A stretch of 64,000 nt of DNA from Penium margaritaceum (GCA_023375785.1 SZWC01001212.1:171753-235752); one strand, 5' to 3'. Positions 34,367 through 46,160 are shown, numbered from the stretch's first letter. Notes: generated by a model from the letters alone, not told the origin. Translations and numbers: made by a program.

Positions 34367-35134
34367 TTGTGCTACTGCTACACGGGTCGTCAGACGTTGA
34401 TAGAGAGGTCATCCAAAATGCTCCTCCTGTCCGCTACGGAAGCTGTGAATGTTTTTGGATTGGTCTGGGTTGTGGGCCCAGTCCATTCATTGCAAATGGA
34501 GTTCCAACGTTCCCTAAATGCAGTCCAGGGTTTACGGCTTGTTTGCACAGTGATCAGAGATGGTGAGTGTGCTTTCTAGTCGTCGCATGCTATAGAGCAG
34601 AGTTCCGACGGGATGCAGAAAACCCAAATCTCGAATAGCTGGGGATTGAATTTGACCATGGACCACATCAGCAAAGTTATAGGACTACTCACAAGCTTTC
34701 TAACACACCAAAGAATGCGCAAGTGTAGCCCAAGCTACGCGCTCCGACATGCATCATTGTGCTTCTACCGCTCAGCATTATGCTAGCTCAAGGACCGCTC
34801 GACAGAGCGCCCTCAAGCACCAATACTTGCACCAAAACACCTTTTCCAAGGCACAAGAGCTCCAATAACCTTCTACGCTGTCTAAGGCACCCTTTGGGGT
34901 ACCTGAATTTGACAAAAAAAATAATAAACCTGATGCTTGGGTTTGGCGGGGTTTGCGACATGTCCATGTACCTCCAGTCAAGTTCCTGAGTAATAAACTG
35001 TCCTAATTAGTCGGGGGGCCGAAACCGGCCAAGTCCCCCTGTAACAGCTTGTAATACTGCGTAGTAATTTGGTGCTAAAATTCATTGTTCACATTGCCGC
35101 GTAGTCCGGAGCCGCGCTTTGGCTAACTAGTCAA
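34367..35134. other. Non-coding spacer
   Basis: About 770 bp between gamma and alpha-4 with no domain in any frame. It holds an 18-nt initiator-tRNA-like sequence at 34464-34481, an A-rich run near 34912-34925, and a small hairpin-like GGCCGAAACCGGCC near 35019. GTAAC at 35135-35139 is the left target duplication of alpha-4. Otherwise I see nothing. Confidence 0.6.
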
Positions 35135-35139
35135 GTAAC

Positions 35140-35999
35140 TGTTGAATTTTGTTGGCCACTCACAACTCTATGCCCTCTTGTCTCCCACACTGTGCACACA
35201 CACATGTACAGATTAAGTGACAATGGTTCTACCCGGGGAAGCGTCAGACATGCCCATTCTGACTGGAGCCATTGACGCCCTCAAGCTGCTACTGCTGCTG
35301 GACCCAGGAGTGCACCTTGGCACAAACATGGCCATTGCATGACTCTATGAATTTCTATGACTCTCTGTGATGCGGTAGATGCTACGGATCATACACTCTC
35401 ACTGCCGTGCCCTGCATCATGTTCTCTTGCCTTGCCTGCTCTGGGGTAGCTGCATATTTCCCGGGTGCTGATCCTTAGGGGGCCACCATGCCGGTCCTGG
35501 CCGTGCACTGGTGAGCAGCCGCCCTCAGATTATTCTGAGTGGTCGGGCTCGACCCCCGGGTGGCGGCACTCGCCCACCCGAGCATGATGCTTGAGGTGNT
35601 AGATGCTACGGATCATACACTCTCACTGCCGTGCCCTGCATCATGTTCTCTTGCCTTGCCTGCTCTGGGGTAGCTGCATATTTCCCGGGTGCTGATCCTT
35701 AGGGGGCCACCATGCCGGTCCTGGCCGTGCACTGGTGAGCAGCCGCCCTCAGATTATTCTGAGTGGTCGGGCTCGACCCCCGGGTGGCGGCACTCGCCCA
35801 CCCGAGCATGATGCTTGAGGTGGGTGCGTGCTCACCGGTTCTTCACTCGATCGCTCCCCCCCTCCATTCTTGTCTTGGTTGAGTGCGAACATTTTCTAAG
35901 GCAAGTTACCGCATCCATGGCGTGTCTCGCGCACTATTACCTGTCGCTCTCACCCGCCCCGTCTCACACTGTCTAGCCAGGAACGTTCCTAGTAGCTAC
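35140..35999 (+). repeat. 5' LTR of alpha-4 (with internal assembly duplication)
   Basis: It begins TGTTGAATTTTGTTGG and ends just before the PBS. The 223-bp block 35376-35598 is repeated exactly at 35600-35822, separated by one N, so this LTR is probably 636 bp in reality. It is partner of 42386-43305. Confidence 0.9.
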
Positions 36000-36011
36000 T
36001 GGTATTAGAGC
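36000..36011 (+). other. Primer-binding site variant of alpha-4
   Basis: TGGTATTAGAGC, one base different from the TGGTATCAGAGC of alpha-1, C and E, in the expected position after the LTR. Confidence 0.8.
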
Positions 36012-36660
36012 AATGAGGATCCAATCCCGCCGCTCGTTGATCCTGGCCCTTGAGTTCCATGGCCCACAGTTCCGGTGGCCCGTGTATCACCGCAACGGAC
36101 AATCTGCCCCGCCGGCCGTCTCTTCGGCCTGAAACGGTAACACTTCTAGTGGTGCCACCGTCCCTCCCTGCCAACACGCAACATCTATTCTCGCTGCTCT
36201 CCTTGGCTGCCCATGACTCTCCAAGGCCCGCGAATGCACTCTCGCCCGCCCGCTCATTCTCAACGGCCCTCGCTGCTCTTAGCTGCTCGTGTGCTCTCGG
36301 TCCTTGACTACTCTTGCAGCTGCTCTCAGCCGCCCTCCCCGTTCTCCGCGGTCACTCTTGGCTGCACTCGGATGCCCTCGGTTACCCGTGACTCTCGGGT
36401 ACCCCTCTCGCCCCCTCTCGGGCGCTCTGTGGCTCTCCCCTGCTCTTAGTTGTTGTCGGATGCTCCCCACACACAGCTGCTCTTTCAGCCTTCTCTCAGC
36501 TTAGCGGGACTGCCCATTACCCTCAGCTGTCCTTCGACCTTCTAGCCCATTCTCGGCTGCTCCGATGCCTCTTGGGTACTGTCTACCATCAAGTGCTCTC
36601 TCAGCTGCTCTTGGCCACTCTCTCCTCTTCCCTCGGCCACACTCGGGAACTCTTGGCTGC
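36012..36660 (+). other. Pyrimidine-rich leader of alpha-4
   Basis: About 650 nt between PBS and gag, dominated by loosely repeated CTCTCGGCTGCTCTTGGC-like elements (36190-36660) with many CTC and GCTGC words. No domain is encoded. E carries an equally repetitive leader at 51.5-51.9 kb, though with a different unit. Confidence 0.6.
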
Positions 36661-38460
36661 CCCTGTAGCCACAGAAGCCACCCTTGATTCACCACCTTTT
36701 GACGGACCATCGGACAAAGAGCTTGATTCCCCTCGCATTGCAGCACGCTACGCTGACCACGGGTGGGAGGACCCTCTCTACGGCCCTCCTACACCTCCTG
36801 ACGATGACGCACTAATCTGCTTTTGCATGCTCCACTCCTCGTACTGGAGAGAGGAGTTGGAGAGGGAGGAAGTTGCATGAGAGGAGGAAATCAATCGACA
36901 GGTGTACACAGCGGACGATCTGCCACCGTTACCATCTCGTTCCCCAACCATGCAACCGCCTGCCGACACCCCGCCATCCACTACTGCATCCACCTCCAAC
37001 ACCACTGCCGGTCCGTCCCTTGCTATAGCTGCATCTGCCGAACCAGCCCCGATTCCGGAGGTCCCTGGTGTCGGCCCCGTGCTTCCGGTCCACACAGACT
37101 CCATTGGCCTCGCGGTAGCCATTCTCGACGCAGCAGCAGGGGCCGCAGTAACCTTTGCTGCCACAACCCGTGCATGCAGGGCTCCCACCCAAACTGCTGT
37201 GGGCCATGCAGCGGACGCCTACGCACACGCAGCAACCTCTCTTACACTGCTTGCTGCTGCTCTAGCAAACATCGCAACCCAGGTCACAGCAGTAGTAGCC
37301 TTTGTCACCAACGCTGCCTCATCTGCTGTTGACGCCACTACAACCTCTGTTGGCTCCATCCGCGCCTCCACCGCAGCAGCAGTTCTTACCCCCACAGGCG
37401 CTCCTTGGGAACTGACACCCAATGTCACCATAGGGATCCTGGTTGCATCTGCGTCTGCAGTAGTGGCTGGAGCCACTGTCACTGGGCTTCTTTACCTGAC
37501 AGTGGCAGTTGCGGGATGGGTGGCAGTTCTCTTCTCCTCAGCGGTGGCCGTGGTGGCGCCTCTCTTTGCACTACTGCCCCGCCACTCCTCCGGTGAGCTC
37601 GTCTCTCACTCTGCCACACACATTCACTTTTCTCACCTCTCCCATTCGTGTTCGCACTCTTGCATTTGTGTTCTCACCTCCTCATCATGCATGGGCCAGA
37701 GGACACTCTAGAGGCCCTCCAGGCTGTTCTCAGTGAGGCGCAGGCCGAGGACCGTAAAGCACAGGATGAGCTTCACCATGAACGGGAAGCACAGCATGAA
37801 CTAGCGGCCACAGTGGCCGCATTGGTCCTTGAGCGTCTTTGCTCTGCCCCACCCTTTGCTGCCGTCCTCCCTGCTGCACAGTCAGTGTCTGCAGACTCAT
37901 CAGATCCACCTGGCGCATGCAGCGCGTTGCCCTTGTTGCCGTCACTACCTCCTCACCCTCCTCTTCTGATGCAACTTCCAGAGCCTCCTCCTCTCACGCT
38001 TCAGCCAACTCCAGCCAGGCTGCTTCTCGCATGGGGGAGGGGGGGTGGCCCCGGCTCCGGTCGTGGTGGTGGTCGTGGGGGCAAAGGGCGTGGGGGTGAT
38101 CGCAGTGGTAAAAACGCTGTTTCCTCTGTCACCGATGTCACCTGCTAGAACTGCGGCACCACAGGCCACTCCGCGCCCAAATGCCCTGCCCCCCGCGACG
38201 ATGCGTGCCTTGCATCCTCTATGCGTGCTCATTGGGCCCGCACAGGCGTCACCACCTCCTCCGCCGCTGCCGCCGTGACGGTCGCGTCTTCCTCATCCTC
38301 CTCCTCTGCCTCAGCACTGTCTACCACACTCGCACCTCTCCAATCGACACCACCTGCACCCAGCCCATGGGGCTGGGTTCCACCTCCGTCTGGCCCTCCT
38401 CACTAAGGGCTCCCATCTTCTCACTACTCCGTTCCCCCCTGGGCTCGTGACGATGGGCAC
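36661..38460 (+). pseudogene. gag region of alpha-4 with hydrophobic Ala/Val-rich segment
   Basis: Order of parts: an acidic N-terminal stretch (TLDSPPFDGPSDKELDSP); EEINRQVYTADDLP; a Pro/Thr/Ser-rich stretch; and a long alanine-rich region. That region contains NIATQVTAVVAFV and, near 37430-37590, TVTGLLYLTVAVAGWVAVLF, which would be called a membrane segment in an ordinary protein. A charged helical stretch follows (37690-37830, SEAQAEDRKAQDELHHERE), then a Gly/Arg-rich stretch (38030-38110) and a CCHC knuckle NCGTTGHSAPKCP near 38145-38190. The knuckle marks it as gag. The usual copia gag core is not obvious. Broken fossil. Confidence 0.7.
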
Positions 38461-41400
38461 TACTCTGACCGCTTGTTAGACCGATCCTCGGAGCGTTCCT
38501 CTGATCGCCGTGACGAGGAGCGCACTCTCGAGCGTCAACTGGCACAACTTCTTCACCTTCGCTTTCAGGGAGGTGAGAGTGTGTGGGGCCAGTCCCGTGT
38601 TTCTGTCTGTGAGTCCGATGTCACTCTCCGTGGTCCGTCTTCTGGTGGTGTTCAAGGGGACTTGCCTGATGATCATGCATGGATTAAGGATTGGCAGCCT
38701 CACACGTTTCCCACACGTCTTGGTCATTCCTCCTCCCTCTCTACCCGTGGCACCATCACTGTCTGTTTGGTTCTTCCTCCCACTCGTGCCTCCCCTGGCC
38801 TCTGGATCATTGATTTCAGGACCACACGTCACATGACCTCCTTTCGTTCCTCCTTTGTGTCCCTCGGGCCTGTTCAGTCGGTGCGTTCCGTGCGAACTGG
38901 CTCTGGCCAGCTCCTCCTTGTTCAAGGTGTTGGATTTGTCCGCTTTGTTGGTCCTGGGGGCACTGTCTATCTGCCCGATGTTCTGTACGTCCCTGACCTT
39001 GAGGTCAGTCTTCTCTCGATGACCACCCTTGACGATCAGGGCATGGAATTCTCGTCTAGCCGCGGCCTTGCATCCATCTCTCTCCGCTCCTCTGGCCATG
39101 TAGTTCTTCATGGTGTGCGCTGCGATCACCTGTTCCGTGTGCCGCTCACGTTGCCCTCGTCTTCCACTGCCTCTGCCTTTGTTCACGTCGCTCCTTCACT
39201 ATCCCCCCAGCATGCTGATCTCTTGCATCATCGTCTCTGTCACATTCACACTTCCGCGATCCAGCGCCTTCTTCGCCTTCAGCCTGCATACGGCCTTGAA
39301 CCTACAACCTTTTCTCCTCCCTGCACGTCCACCTGCTTTGACTGTGCCAGTGGCAAAATGCACCGCTCCCCATTCTCCACCTCTGAGTCCACTACCTCGC
39401 ACCCACTTGATCTGGTACATGCTGATGTCATGGGCCCGTTGCCCCATGACTTCCTTGGAGGCATTGGGCGTTACGTCCTATGCCTCATTGATGACTACTC
39501 ACGCTACGTTGGGTTTTTGCCCTATGGCACAAGAGTGATGTCACCGACATCCTCGAGTCCTGGCTCCCCCATGCCGAGCAGGCTTGTCTTCGGTCCTTGC
39601 GCGTGTTATGTAGTGACCATGGTGGTGAGTTCTTTGGTCCCACATCTCGCTTCCTTGAGTCTCGTGGTGTGCGGCTTGAATCCTCTGCCCCCTACACCCC
39701 ACAACAAAATGGTGTGTTTGAACGCTGGAATCGCACTCTTGCTGATGGTGTTTGTTCTCTGCTCTCTGCCTCTGGTCAGTCTTCTCTCTTCGCCTTTGAG
39801 GCCATGTCCTACATGACTTGGGTCTGCAATTGCGTCCCACATGGACCCCTTCCCCACACTGTCACTCCCTTTGAACGGTGGACTGGTAGGTGTGCGGACC
39901 TCCGTCTTGCCCGCGTTTGGGACTGTCTTGCCTCCGTCTGGGTGCCCGCCAATCAACGTGACGGTAAGCTGTCCCCTCGTGGTCACCTGTGCATCTTTCT
40001 AGGCATCTCTCCATTCTCCAAGGTGTGGCGTTTCTGGGCCCCTTCCCACTGCCGTGTCATTGAGTCTCGTGACACACTCTTCTATGAGCACCTGTTTGCG
40101 CGTGCCTCCCCCCGCTTTGGCAGGTCCCTCTCTCCGCCCTTTTGGGGTGGGGGTGGTTCTCTGACCTCTGGGCCTGCTATTCTCCCCTCGGAGCATCCCT
40201 CGGTTCCCTCTGTCTCTTCCTCAAACGAGCAGAGTGTCCCCTTGTCCACGTCTCCCTCCACGGCTCCCTTGGCTTCACCTAGTCGATCCCCTGTCTCTCC
40301 TACCGCTGTCTCTCCAGCAGTCTCCTCCTCTGCTCCTTCTCTCGATGCCACCCCAATGCCACCCCCTGTCTTCTCAGAACTACCTCTCTCTGGTGATTCT
40401 TCTCCTCCATCTGTGCCGCCTCGTCCTGCTACGCTCTCTTCATCTACGCGTGCTCCGTCCATTCCCCCAGTCTCACCCTACACGCACGGTGGGCGTCTCC
40501 GGGCCCTTCCCTCTCAGCCTCATCCTGTTGTCTCTGGTGACCCCGGCCTTCGTGCTCTTGGTCTCACCACCTCTGCCCTGTCTGTGGCAGCATCTGACCT
40601 ACACCCCAGCATCACACTTGGATACTCTCTTGTCGAACAGGAGTTCCACTCAGCTCTGTCCTCGTCTGTAGCTGGGTATGTTGCCTCATGCTTTGCTGCT
40701 GCCGGCCTCTCTCCTCTTCCTCCTGAACCGCTGACTGTGCAGGCAGTCCGTACAGCCTCGGACTCCCCGTTGTGGGAGCAGGCAATGAAGGCTGAACTCA
40801 ATGCACTGTCTGAGCACGGTGTGTACGAGCTCGTCGACCTCCCAACGGGATGCAAGGCAGTTGCTGCCAAGTGGGTGTACCATCATAAGTTGATTCCAGA
40901 CAACAGAGTTGAACAGTACAAGGCTCGTCTCAGTGCCAAAGGATTCTCTCAGATCCCCGGTGTTGACTTTGACAAGACCTTTGCCCTAGTCGGTCGGTAC
41001 ACCACAGCCAGGGCTCTTCTCAGCCTGGTTGCTCAGCATGACTGGGAGCTTGAGCAGATGGATGTCAACAATGCCCTTCTCCATGGCAAGCTGGATGAAG
41101 ATGTTTACATGGTACAACCACCCGGTTTTTCTGATGGAACCAACCGGGTGTGGCGCCTGCGCAAGGCCCTCTATGGTCTCAAACAGTCCCCACGGCGTTG
41201 GAACCAAGAGATCACATCCACCGTTGAAAAAGGGGGCTACAAGCAGAGTGTTGTGGATCCGGTGTTGTTCCTCAGCCCCCCCACAAAACCACTCGTTGCC
41301 ATTCTTGTCTACGTGGATGATCTTCTCATTGCCTCCCCCGATGCTTCGTCTGTTGCAGCCGCAAAGGCTTTGCTCCAGGCAGCATACAAGATGAAGGATC

Positions 41401-42385
41401 TCGGCCCAGCCCGTGTCTTTCTGGGCGTGGAGCTTGAACGGGACTGTTCACGTCGCACCTTGCATGTGCATCAGGCTACATATGTGTGCAGATTGGGGGA
41501 GCGCTTCACACCGCTCCTCATGTCCATCCCCACGGCGTCCACTCCCATGACGCCCACCGGTCAATCCCTCCTGAAGTCTCTTGAGCTATCCAAACTTGGG
41601 GAGATAGTCGATGTGATTGACTACCTCCGTGTTATTGGCTTCCTGATGTACCTTGCCACGTCCACGCGTGCTGATGTGGAATTTGCTGTGAACGTCTTGT
41701 CTCAGTTCTCTCAGTGTCCCCGTGAGCGTCATCTCAAGGCAACATTGTGAGTAGTGTGCTACGCCCTCTCCACCCCTTGTGTTGGGCTGTACTTTTGCGC
41801 ACAACCCTCGATCGTGGTTGAAGGCTTCACAGATAGTGACTGGGTGCATGACTCTGATGCCCGTAGCCGAACAGGGTACATCTTTCTGGTTGGTGGCACT
41901 GCAGTCTCCTGGAAGAGTGGTAAACAAGGGTGTGTGGCTCGTAGCATTGCTGAGGCTGAGTATGTTGCTCTTGGTGTAGGCACATGTGAGACTGTCTGGC
42001 TGTGTCGTTTGCTGCAATAGTTGCGTGTTCCCATCCGTTGCATCACTCTGTGTTGTGACAACTAAAGCACAAAGGCCATTGCTGAAAATGGTGGCATGCA
42101 TCACTCATGCACCAAACACATCAATGTGGAGCATCATTTTGTTCGTGAGTGCATTGCTGCTGGCATCGTCCAGGTCGCGTGGGTGGATATACGGTCTCAA
42201 AGAGCTGACTTTCTCACTAAGGCCCTCGGTCGAAATGTCTTCAAGAGTGCTGTCCACGTAGTGGGTATCATCTGTCCACATGATCCAGGTTCATTGTATA
42301 TGATCCATCTACTTCACCTCTCGTGATCACCTCTTGTGGTTCTCTCATGTGTGTATGGATTGCTTGTTTGCGGGTCATGGAGGAG
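38461..42385 (+). pseudogene. pol of alpha-4: PR, IN, RT, RNase H
   Basis: Protease region near 38800-39100 (VQGVGFVRFVGPGG, LDDQGMEFSSSRG); pre-integrase LLHHRLCHIHTS near 39220; integrase about 39330-40000 (HADVMGPLPHDF, LCLIDDYSRYVGF, DHGGEFFGPTSRFLESRGV, PYTPQQNGVFERWNRTLADG). A Ser/Pro-rich linker spans 40130-40660. RT spans about 40790-41740 (KAVAAKWVYHHKL, QMDVNNALLHGKLDEDVYM, ALYGLKQSPRRWNQEI, ILVYVDDLLIASPD, AAYKMKDLGPARVFLGVELE). RNase H spans about 41755-42260 (DSDWVHDSDARSRTGYIFLV, HSCTKHINVEHHFVRECIAA). The polypurine tract GGGTCATGGAGGAG is at 42372-42385. YVDD is the RT catalytic signature. Broken fossil. Confidence 0.9.
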
Positions 42386-43305
42386 TGTTGAAGTTCATTG
42401 GCCACTCACAAATCTATGCCCTCTTATCTCCCAAACTGTGCACACACACATGTACAGATTAAGTGACAATGGTCCTACCTGGGAAAGCGTCAGACGTGCC
42501 CATTATGACTAGAGCCATTGACGCTCTCAAGCTGCTGCTGTTGCTGGACCCAGGAGTGCACCTTGGCACAAACATGGCCATTGCATGACTCTTTATGACT
42601 TTCTATGACACTCTGTGATGCGGTAGATGCTAGGGCTCATACACTCTCACTGCCGTGCCCTGCATCATGTTCTCTTGCCTTGCCCGCTCTGGGGGAGCTG
42701 CATATTTCCCGGGTGCTGATCCTTAGGGGGCCACCATGCCGGTCCTGGCCGTGCACTGGTGAGCAGCCGCCCTCAGATTATTCTGAGTGGTCGGGCTCGA
42801 CCCCCGGGTGGCGGCACTCGCCCACCCGAGCATGATGCTCGAGGTGGGTGCGTGCTCACTGGTTCTTACCTCGATCTCTCCCCCTCACCATTCTTGTCTT
42901 GGTTGAGTGCGAACGTTTTCTAAGGCACTTGCCTTAGANCCTGCATCATGTTCTCTTGCCTTGCCTGCTCTGGGGGAGCTGCATATTTCCCGGGTGCTGA
43001 TCCTTAGGGGGCCACCATGCCGGTCCTGGCCGTGCACTGGTGAGCAGCCGCCCTCAGATTATTCTGAGTGGTCGGGCTCGACCCCCGGGTGGCGGCACTC
43101 GCCCACCCGAGCATGATGCTCGAGGTGGGTGCGTGCTCACCGGTTCTTACCTCGATCGCTCCCCCCCTCCATTCTTGTCTTGGTTGAGTGCGAACATTTT
43201 CTAAGGCAAGTTACCGCATCCATGGCGTGTCTCGCGCACTATTGCCTGTCGCTCCCACCCGCCCTGTCTCACACAGTCGAGCCAGGACCTTTCCTAGTAA
43301 CTATA
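42386..43305 (+). repeat. 3' LTR of alpha-4 (with internal assembly duplication)
   Basis: It starts TGTTGAAGTTCATTGG after the polypurine tract. A block starting CCTGCATCATG at 42659 recurs at 42940 after a single N (42939) at about 98 percent identity, inflating the LTR by 281 bp to 920 bp. The corrected length is about 639 bp. It is followed by the target duplication GTAAC. Confidence 0.88.
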
Positions 43306-43337
43306 GTAACAACATTTACCACTAAAAACAGCCACAT

Positions 43338-43436
43338 CCCCCCCCCCCCCAAAATTNNNNNNNNNNNNNNNNNNNNNNNNNNNNNNNNNNNNNNNNNNNN
43401 NNNNNNNNNNNNNNNNNCCCCCCCCCCCCCAAAATT
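43338..43436. other. 61-N scaffold gap flanked by identical C13-AAAATT
   Basis: The 19-bp sequence C13 followed by AAAATT lies at 43338-43356 and again at 43418-43436, on either side of Ns at 43357-43417. The identical ends suggest that two contigs overlap here and the gap is spurious. Confidence 0.85.
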
Positions 43437-43599
43437 CAAACGCACATAAATCCCTCAATTCCCAATGAAATTGAGTGATTCATATTGCTACGGGTCCAGC
43501 TCGACTTCATGTTGCATTGCAACAGTTAGAGATGGATTTGGGGCACTGTGCAGCCTGTACAAGATTTGAAATTTCTGCCTATGTTCAGAGGCATGCAGA

Positions 43600-46160
43600 G
43601 GGGCTACCTTTCAACAATTGACGTACTCTCACCTCCTTTATCAAGAAGATGACACTAGTGAAAGAGGTAGGATAGTGTAGCATCCAACTCATGATTTTCC
43701 TCAGGCAAGTCGGGGTCATGACGATGCCCGAGAACTGGCGCCTCTGCGGGGAGCAAGGCGGGAACCATGCAGGCGGAGTGTAGGGTCCAGAAGGGGTGAC
43801 GTAGAAGGTAGGATCGCCATACACAGGAGGCCACTCCCAAGAAAAAAAACCGTGGTTATGAGCCTAAAGTAGTGTTGTAAATGCTGCTGCAACGGCGGAG
43901 CTTGGCGCAGAGTGGCCAGAAGGGGCAGTGGAGGAGGAGGCACAGGTCGCGCCACCGCTGCCACTAGAGAAGCGCGTCCCTTCCGCCTGCATGGCAGAAG
44001 CCAGGCGGGCATCGACAAGAGGTACAGGGCACTTTGGAGCAAAGGACCCTGTGGCGCCAGTACTCTAGCACATCACGATGCTAGGGTGTCAGAGAGATAT
44101 ACAAGAATCACACGGCATAGAATGTGGTTATGCCCAACCCGGGTCCTAAATCCAAATACCCCCCGCATCCTTGGAGGCCAAAACTCTTACTTAACCTCCT
44201 TGGCTGGTTCACATCTCGGTCCGCACAACACCGACCATATTCGCACGTCCGGCAAACGGATGACCCGTGAACACCAAGGGTCGTCCCACTATTCTCACCA
44301 CCGACAACCTTGCAAACCTGCAGCGTGAAGATCCGCGGCCCGGTCTCCGCTACAAGACAAATGCGGTGGTCTGGTCCTACCCACGCCGCACATAGCCGAA
44401 TAGCAGACACGTCGGAGAGCACCGTAATGTGCAGAACCAACCATGCGCTCCACATCAAACTTCCTCACCAACAGCAGCCAAAGTGTTCCGGCTTCGGCTG
44501 CCACTGTCGTTCCATACGCCCTAGTGGACTATGCTGAGGACTAGGCAGCCATAGGCTAGTAAAGCCTTGTCTTACTGTTGTACTTTTGTCCAGTCATGCT
44601 CTTCTTATCATCATTTCATCTACGCTGCCGCCCTCTTCCATCATGCCTAGCAATTATCACCACTTCCATCACTTCCTGCTCATCATTTACCTCGATTCCA
44701 TCAGTTCTTCCTTCAGATCTCACTTGGGCCATCTGCCCCTCTCTCTTTCGCTCAAGGTTCCTTGACCCTCTGTCACTCCAGACCATCAGCATCAAGCTCA
44801 CTGAAGCTCTGTCAAACTCATGCTTAATAGCTCTCCTTCTCTCCATGAAGTTTGCCCAGAGTATTCACTTGGATCTCTGACGCTCCCGCACCTCCGCGTT
44901 CTTGCTCTCAGCCTGATGTCAGGTTTTAGCAACTTCGCCGTCGATTCCATCTGACCACCTGGTGTCATAATTTAACCTCTCCTGTGTTCCACAGAGCGTT
45001 CCAGAATCCTAACATTGGGGAGGAGGCAGAAGAGGTGGCGGTGGAGCCCTTTTGTTTCCCATGCCCGCCTTGCCCATTACCTGACCCTTCACCAGATTTC
45101 CCGCCCTTGTCCTTCTCTCGGCCTTTGCCTCCCCCTTGAGTGACCAGGGAGACGGTAGGTGTAGAGGAAGAGGGAGTGGATGATGCAGAAGATGTGTGAT
45201 GATGAGGCCACTATGGCATAGGAGGGGAGTACTGCGGTGGATCCAACAATAAAATCGCAATGAATACGCTTGTTTTGCAGTGCGCTCCACCAATCGGTGA
45301 GACGTTGCATTGTAAACTCCTAGAGGATACCAACGCCTTTCAAGGAATTGTTTGGAACGGGCTCGACGGCCAGGAACTCAAGCTCTACAGTATTGACATC
45401 ACAAAAGATGTCAGAAGTATCAGGGATGAGGGCATTGATGATGGAGAGGACTGCTGGAAGCTGCTTAGGTACAACTTTGCCCATGTCACGCAGCAGTTTG
45501 AGGTTGCGTGCCTAATAGGTGTCAGGAATTTTGCCCCTCATCATGCCGGTGTGAGTGGTGAGGTGGCTGAAATCTCATCAGCACCAAGATTTCAGCTCAC
45601 ACATGCGCAAGTTAGCATGGGTGCTGAACTTATGCAGCACCACACACACATGGCCTGCATCATTTGAGCATACCAACAACATCAGCATCATCGACGGAGC
45701 ACTGCTTGCCACGAAGGAGCCGTGATAAGGTGGCTGGCACAGGAGGAGACACGCAGGGCCAAGGCTGGAGGTCTAGAGCATGGCACAGGGAAAAAAAGCC
45801 GTGGCCATGGATGATGACGAGGTGGCACTTCAGGTGGGCCACTTTGCAATGTGGTAGAGTCGCAGACATGTGGCTGAGTCATTGATATTTAAGATAGACC
45901 TCAGCATGGTGTGTATGAATATTATCTGAGAGTACATCCTTATATTGGGCAATGTGCTGGATCCAACGCAAGTTAAATCGCAGCAATCGGCCTAGAACTG
46001 AGGAAGATATGGCTTGTCAAAGTTGGGTGGTACAGCCAGCCGGGTTTGGTCGGCTGACCACTTGTCTGCAGGAAAAATGGGTTTGACGGTGAGGAGTTCA
46101 ATTCCCAGCACGCAAACCAAGGCCAAGGCGCCCCTTGGGAGATGTTAGAACAATTTTCCA
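43600..46160 (-). pseudogene. Minus-strand coding-like remnants, possibly gag-type
   Basis: Scattered minus-strand stretches look protein-like. Near 45480-45260: PKQLPAVLSIINALIPDTSD, VELEFLAVEPVPNNSLKG and RLTDWWSALQNKRIHCDF. Near 45200-45030: a Gly/Lys-rich stretch (QGGGKGREKDKGGKSGEG). Near 44990-44650: charged segments. Near 43850-43720: PTFYVTPSGPYTPPAWFPP. A compact region, a basic Gly/Lys-rich tail and Pro-rich sequence would suit the gag of an LTR element, but no diagnostic knuckle, LTR or pol is seen. It is badly decayed and I do not identify it. The stretch 44100-44560 itself shows nothing recognisable. Confidence 0.3.

Larger units (their letters stand above)
35140..43305 (+). mobile_element. 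Ty1/copia element alpha-4 (fossil, the best preserved alpha)
   Basis: Full-length copia fossil with two LTRs, PBS variant, leader, gag region, PR, IN, RT, RNase H and polypurine tract. A perfect 5-bp target duplication GTAAC flanks it (35135-35139 and 43306-43310). Long open stretches remain in pol. It is broken, with perhaps six to eight breaks. LTR identity by eye is about 95 percent overall, so it is younger than C, beta and E but older than D. Both LTRs are inflated by scaffold duplications around single Ns. Corrected for these, each LTR is about 636-639 bp. Confidence 0.9.

Noticed and set aside
37839-38232. Additional proline- or glycine-rich small genes in the alpha-4 gag region
   Set aside because: Overlapping frames of the same Pro/Gly-rich gag tail; only the frame leading to the CCHC knuckle is supported.
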